Shown: positions 61,154-64,000 of the stretch, in pieces | Layout of the letters: every line of letters begins with the position of its first letter | Numbering within the stretch: position 1 is the stretch's first letter | Assembly: GCF_943914805.1 (NCBI RefSeq) | Contig: NZ_CALUDM010000002.1 | Location: forward strand, 5,833 to 69,832 | Origin: an uncultured Acinetobacter sp. | Lineage (GTDB): Bacteria; Pseudomonadota; Gammaproteobacteria; Pseudomonadales; Moraxellaceae | DNA: 64,000 bases | Direction: 5' to 3' | The notes under the pieces: generated by a model | The model's input: the letters and a program-made list of their open reading frames with translations, nothing else | Databases searched by the model: none | What the model was told of the DNA's origin: nothing | Translations under genes and position numbers: made by a program

Positions 61154-63760
61154 ATGAATAACAACTACCGTAAACCACTGCAAAACACCCAGCTCGAATA
61201 CTTCGATGTGCGCCAAGCCGTAGAAGACATCCAGCCAGGCGCTTATGCAAAACTTCCATACACCTCTAAAGTATTGGCTGAGCAGTTAGTACGCCGTTGT
61301 GACCCCGCCATTCTCGAACAATCTTTAAAAGAACTGATTTACCGTAAACAAGACCATGATTTCCCTTGGTACCCTGCGCGTGTTGTGTGCCACGATATCC
61401 TTGGACAAACAGCACTTGTAGACCTTGCGGGTTTACGTGATGCGATTGCTGACCAAGGCGGTGACCCATCTAAAGTGAATCCCGTTGTGCCAACACAGTT
61501 GATCGTCGATCACTCTCTTGCTGTGGAATTCGGTGGTTTTGACCCAGATGCATTTGAGAAAAACCGTGCTATTGAAGATCGTCGTAATGAAGACCGTTTC
61601 CACTTCATCGAATGGACCAAGACAGCATTTGAAAATGTTGATGTGATCCCAGCGGGTAATGGCATCATGCACCAAATCAACTTGGAGAAAATGTCTCCAG
61701 TGGTGCAAAGTCGTGAAGGTTTGGCATTCCCAGATACTTGTGTAGGTACGGATTCACACACACCACATACCGATGCACTCGGTGTAATTTCTATCGGTGT
61801 GGGTGGTTTAGAAGCTGAAAATGTGATGTTAGGTCGTGCTTCTTGGATGCGTCTTCCAGACATTATTGGTGTTGAATTTGTTGGACAACGTCAAGCGGGT
61901 ATTACTGCAACCGATATCGTTTTAGCATTGACTGAATTCTTACGTAAAGAACGTGTCGTTGGTGCGTACCTTGAGTTCTTTGGTGAAGGTGCGGACAGCA
62001 TGTCTGTAGGTGATCGTGCCACGATTTCCAATATGACACCTGAATATGGCGCAACTGCGGCAATGTTCTATATTGACCAAAACACCATTGATTATTTAAC
62101 GCTGACAGGTCGTGAAGCTGAGCAAGTTGCACTTGTTGAAAACTATGCTAAAGAAATTGGTCTTTGGGCATCGGATATGAAACAAGCGGAATATCCACGT
62201 GTACTTCGCTTCGATCTTTCAACGGTAACACGTAATATTGCAGGCCCATCAAACCCACATGCTCGTGTTTCTACGGCTGATTTAAAAGAAAAAGGCATTG
62301 CGGGTGTTGTTGAAAATCGTACCGATGGCTTAATGCCTGATGGTGCTGTGATTATTGCTGCAATTACTTCTTGTACCAATACATCAAACCCACGTAACAC
62401 AGTTGCAGCAGGTTTATTGGCACGTAAAGCCAATGAATTGGGCTTAACACGTAAACCTTGGGTGAAATCTTCTTTTGCACCTGGTTCTAAAGCTGCTGCT
62501 TTATATCTTGAAGAAGCAGGCGTATTGGATGACTTAGAAAAATTAGGTTTTGGTATCGTGGCGTATGCATGTACGACATGTAACGGTATGTCAGGTGCTT
62601 TAGACCCTAAACTGCAACAAGAAATTATTGACCGTGACTTATATGCAACAGCGGTACTTTCGGGTAACCGTAACTTCGATGGTCGTATCCATCCTTATGC
62701 AAAACAAGCGTTCTTGGCATCTCCTCCGCTTGTTGTAGCGTATGCGATTGCAGGAACAATTCGTTTTGACATCGAAAAAGATGTATTAGGTACAGATAAA
62801 GACGGTAATCCAATTTACTTGAAAGACATTTGGCCATCAGATGCAGAAATTGATGCATTGGTAAAAGAAGCGGTAAAACCTGAACAATTCCGTAAAGTCT
62901 ACATTCCAATGTTTGATTTAGGCGTAACGGAAAAAGCGGCAAGTCCTTTATATGACTGGCGTCCGCAAAGTACTTATATCCGCCGTCCGCCGTATTGGGA
63001 AGGGGCTTTGGCTGCACCTCGTACATTGTCGAACATGCGTCCGCTTGCAATCTTGCCTGACAATATTACAACGGATCATTTGTCGCCATCGAATGCAATT
63101 ATGATGGATTCGGCAGCAGGTGAATATCTACATAAAATGGGTGTACCTGAGGAAGACTTTAACTCGTATGCAACGCATCGTGGTGACCATTTGACTGCAC
63201 AACGTGCGACATTTGCGAATCCGAAATTGTTTAATGAAATGGTGGTTCGTTCTGACGGTACGATCAAGCAAGGTTCGAAAGCACGTGTTGAGCCTGAAGG
63301 CGAAGTGATGCGTATGTGGGAAGCGATTGAAACCTATATGAATCGTAAGCAACCGCTGATTATTATTGCAGGTAAGGACTATGGTCAGGGTTCTAGCCGT
63401 GACTGGGCTGCTAAAGGCGTTCGTCTTGCAGGTGTTGAAGCGATTGTGGCAGAAGGTTTTGAGCGTATTCACCGTACTAACTTAGTGGGTATGGGCGTGT
63501 TGCCGCTTGAGTTTAAAGCAGGGACTGACCGTAAAACCTTGAAGCTTGATGGTACTGAGTTGTATAGCGTGATTGGTAATATTGCACCTCGTTCTGACTT
63601 AACTTTAGTGATTGAGCGTTCTACCGATGATGGTAAAGAACAGATCATTAAAGTGCCTGTAACGTGTCGTTTAGATACGGAAGAAGAAGTGTCTGTGTAT
63701 GAAGCGGGTGGTGTATTGCAACGCTTTGCGCAGGATTTCTTGGAAGGGAATGTGGCTTGA
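61154..63760 (+). CDS. acnD: Fe/S-dependent 2-methylisocitrate dehydratase AcnD
   Basis: An 868-residue aconitase-family enzyme of the methylcitrate cycle (propionate breakdown) that dehydrates 2-methylcitrate. It begins MNNNYRKPLQNTQLEYFDVR and has IVDHSLAVEFGGFDPDAFEKN, DTCVGTDSHTPHTDALGVISIGVGGLEAENVM, the Fe4S4 Cys in ITSCTNTSNP and YACTTCNGMSG, and a C-terminal swivel domain with GSSRDWAAKG. ATG 61154 follows AGAGG by nine bases; the open frame extends 46 codons upstream but does not look like AcnD. PrpB, PrpC and the PrpF partner are not in the window. Confidence 0.93.
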   Translation: MNNNYRKPLQNTQLEYFDVRQAVEDIQPGAYAKLPYTSKVLAEQLVRRCDPAILEQSLKELIYRKQDHDFPWYPARVVCHDILGQTALVDLAGLRDAIADQGGDPSKVNPVVPTQLIVDHSLAVEFGGFDPDAFEKNRAIEDRRNEDRFHFIEWTKTAFENVDVIPAGNGIMHQINLEKMSPVVQSREGLAFPDTCVGTDSHTPHTDALGVISIGVGGLEAENVMLGRASWMRLPDIIGVEFVGQRQAGITATDIVLALTEFLRKERVVGAYLEFFGEGADSMSVGDRATISNMTPEYGATAAMFYIDQNTIDYLTLTGREAEQVALVENYAKEIGLWASDMKQAEYPRVLRFDLSTVTRNIAGPSNPHARVSTADLKEKGIAGVVENRTDGLMPDGAVIIAAITSCTNTSNPRNTVAAGLLARKANELGLTRKPWVKSSFAPGSKAAALYLEEAGVLDDLEKLGFGIVAYACTTCNGMSGALDPKLQQEIIDRDLYATAVLSGNRNFDGRIHPYAKQAFLASPPLVVAYAIAGTIRFDIEKDVLGTDKDGNPIYLKDIWPSDAEIDALVKEAVKPEQFRKVYIPMFDLGVTEKAASPLYDWRPQSTYIRRPPYWEGALAAPRTLSNMRPLAILPDNITTDHLSPSNAIMMDSAAGEYLHKMGVPEEDFNSYATHRGDHLTAQRATFANPKLFNEMVVRSDGTIKQGSKARVEPEGEVMRMWEAIETYMNRKQPLIIIAGKDYGQGSSRDWAAKGVRLAGVEAIVAEGFERIHRTNLVGMGVLPLEFKAGTDRKTLKLDGTELYSVIGNIAPRSDLTLVIERSTDDGKEQIIKVPVTCRLDTEEEVSVYEAGGVLQRFAQDFLEGNVA

Positions 63761-63775
63761 TTTAATTTTGTAATG

Positions 63776-63820
63776 TTATACCAACCATAATTTAATATAA
63801 ATTAATTAAGGTTGGTATAA
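63776..63820. terminator. Inverted repeat after acnD
   Basis: TTATACCAACC (63776-63786) and GGTTGGTATAA (63810-63820) form a perfect 11 bp stem with an AT-rich loop. Just past the acnD stop. No T-tract, so terminator or other element. Confidence 0.55.
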
Positions 63821-63868
63821 TTGAGTAAATAAATACGAAGAGTTTCTAACAAGGATAGAACTGACACA

Positions 63869-64000
63869 ATGGTTTTGAAAAAAGGTGAAGTCATAGATAT
63901 TGTTTGGCAATTTTCTCGTTACTATGGAAATCAATTGATTTTTTTAGAAAATATTAAAGAAAATAATTCTATAGCAGCGTTGATTTATTTGACAAATATA
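63869..64000 (+). CDS. Start of an unknown gene (3' end outside window)
   Basis: ATG 63869 opens MVLKKGEVIDIVWQFSRYYGNQ and remains open to the window edge (44 codons). AAGGA lies upstream at a rather long distance (13 bases). Too short to identify; low G+C. Confidence 0.45.
   Translation, partial: MVLKKGEVIDIVWQFSRYYGNQLIFLENIKENNSIAALIYLTNI

Noticed and set aside
1..64000. tRNA, rRNA, CRISPR arrays, integrases or phage genes
   Set aside because: None seen on reading either strand; no integrase, phage structural or restriction-modification gene is present. Absence is from reading, not from a tool.

Overview
The window looks like chromosomal DNA of an Acinetobacter-type gammaproteobacterium. 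The base composition is AT-rich, and protein after protein has the form expected for that genus: an OmpA porin with a C-terminal peptidoglycan-binding domain, a BaeSR-like two-component pair, a pair of about 600-residue acyl-CoA dehydrogenases, a ferredoxin-type sulfite reductase followed by a DUF934 protein, and trpF overlapping trpB. Species cannot be fixed from the sequence alone. I see no rRNA, tRNA, CRISPR array, prophage or complete insertion sequence.

Layout. 1-9.4 kb: the 5' part of aspS, a membrane/O-antigen-ligase pair, a zinc-type TonB receptor (ZnuD-like) behind a Zur-box palindrome, a phospholipase D-like protein, an RcnB-like secreted protein and PsiE. 9.4-14.2 kb: a frameshifted paiB-like gene and two acyl-CoA dehydrogenases. 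14.2-20.7 kb: a duplicated-domain lipoprotein divergent from baeSR, then mmcQ and an L,D-transpeptidase bracketed by two copies of a DnaA-box repeat, selO, and a disrupted cupin gene. 20.7-26.1 kb: a fatty acid desaturase, a glycerophosphodiesterase, and a B12 locus (cobalamin riboswitch, btuB, cobalamin adenosyltransferase). 26.1-32 kb: trpFB, a REP/BIME-like intergenic region, a DUF1543 protein, a GNAT, and cysI with a DUF934 partner. 32-41 kb: an unrecognised alpha-solenoid-like protein, rhomboid, a VOC protein, thiolase, a lone FimT/GspH pseudopilin, ompA, an OmpA-like lipoprotein, a C39-like protein and rtcB behind an unusual leader. 41-50 kb: lysP and rsmC (overlapping), a xanthine/uracil permease, typA, mscL, a lipoprotein, and mutM overlapping ppiC. 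50-55.7 kb: an OprB porin, a TonB receptor, an Old Yellow Enzyme homologue and an AEC transporter, all on the plus strand. 55.7-64 kb: a small MITE-like element, a Sel1 protein, a DsbC-like protein, a small phosphatase, a quinoprotein sugar dehydrogenase, ygfZ, acnD and the start of an unknown gene.

The genes are mostly short independent units separated by clear intrinsic terminators. Functional groupings are cobalamin uptake and activation, tryptophan synthesis, sulfite reduction, envelope stress and outer membrane proteins, and acyl-CoA metabolism. The observations I consider most worth checking are: the rtcB upstream unit (consensus promoter, palindrome at the expected transcription start, a 9-codon ORF with a strong ribosome binding site, a hairpin and a terminator); two homologous inverted pairs of perfect DnaA boxes 1.3 kb apart; a roughly 120 bp MITE-like insertion that appears to have split a terminator with a 14 bp duplication; and two apparently broken genes (paiB-like and a cupin gene).
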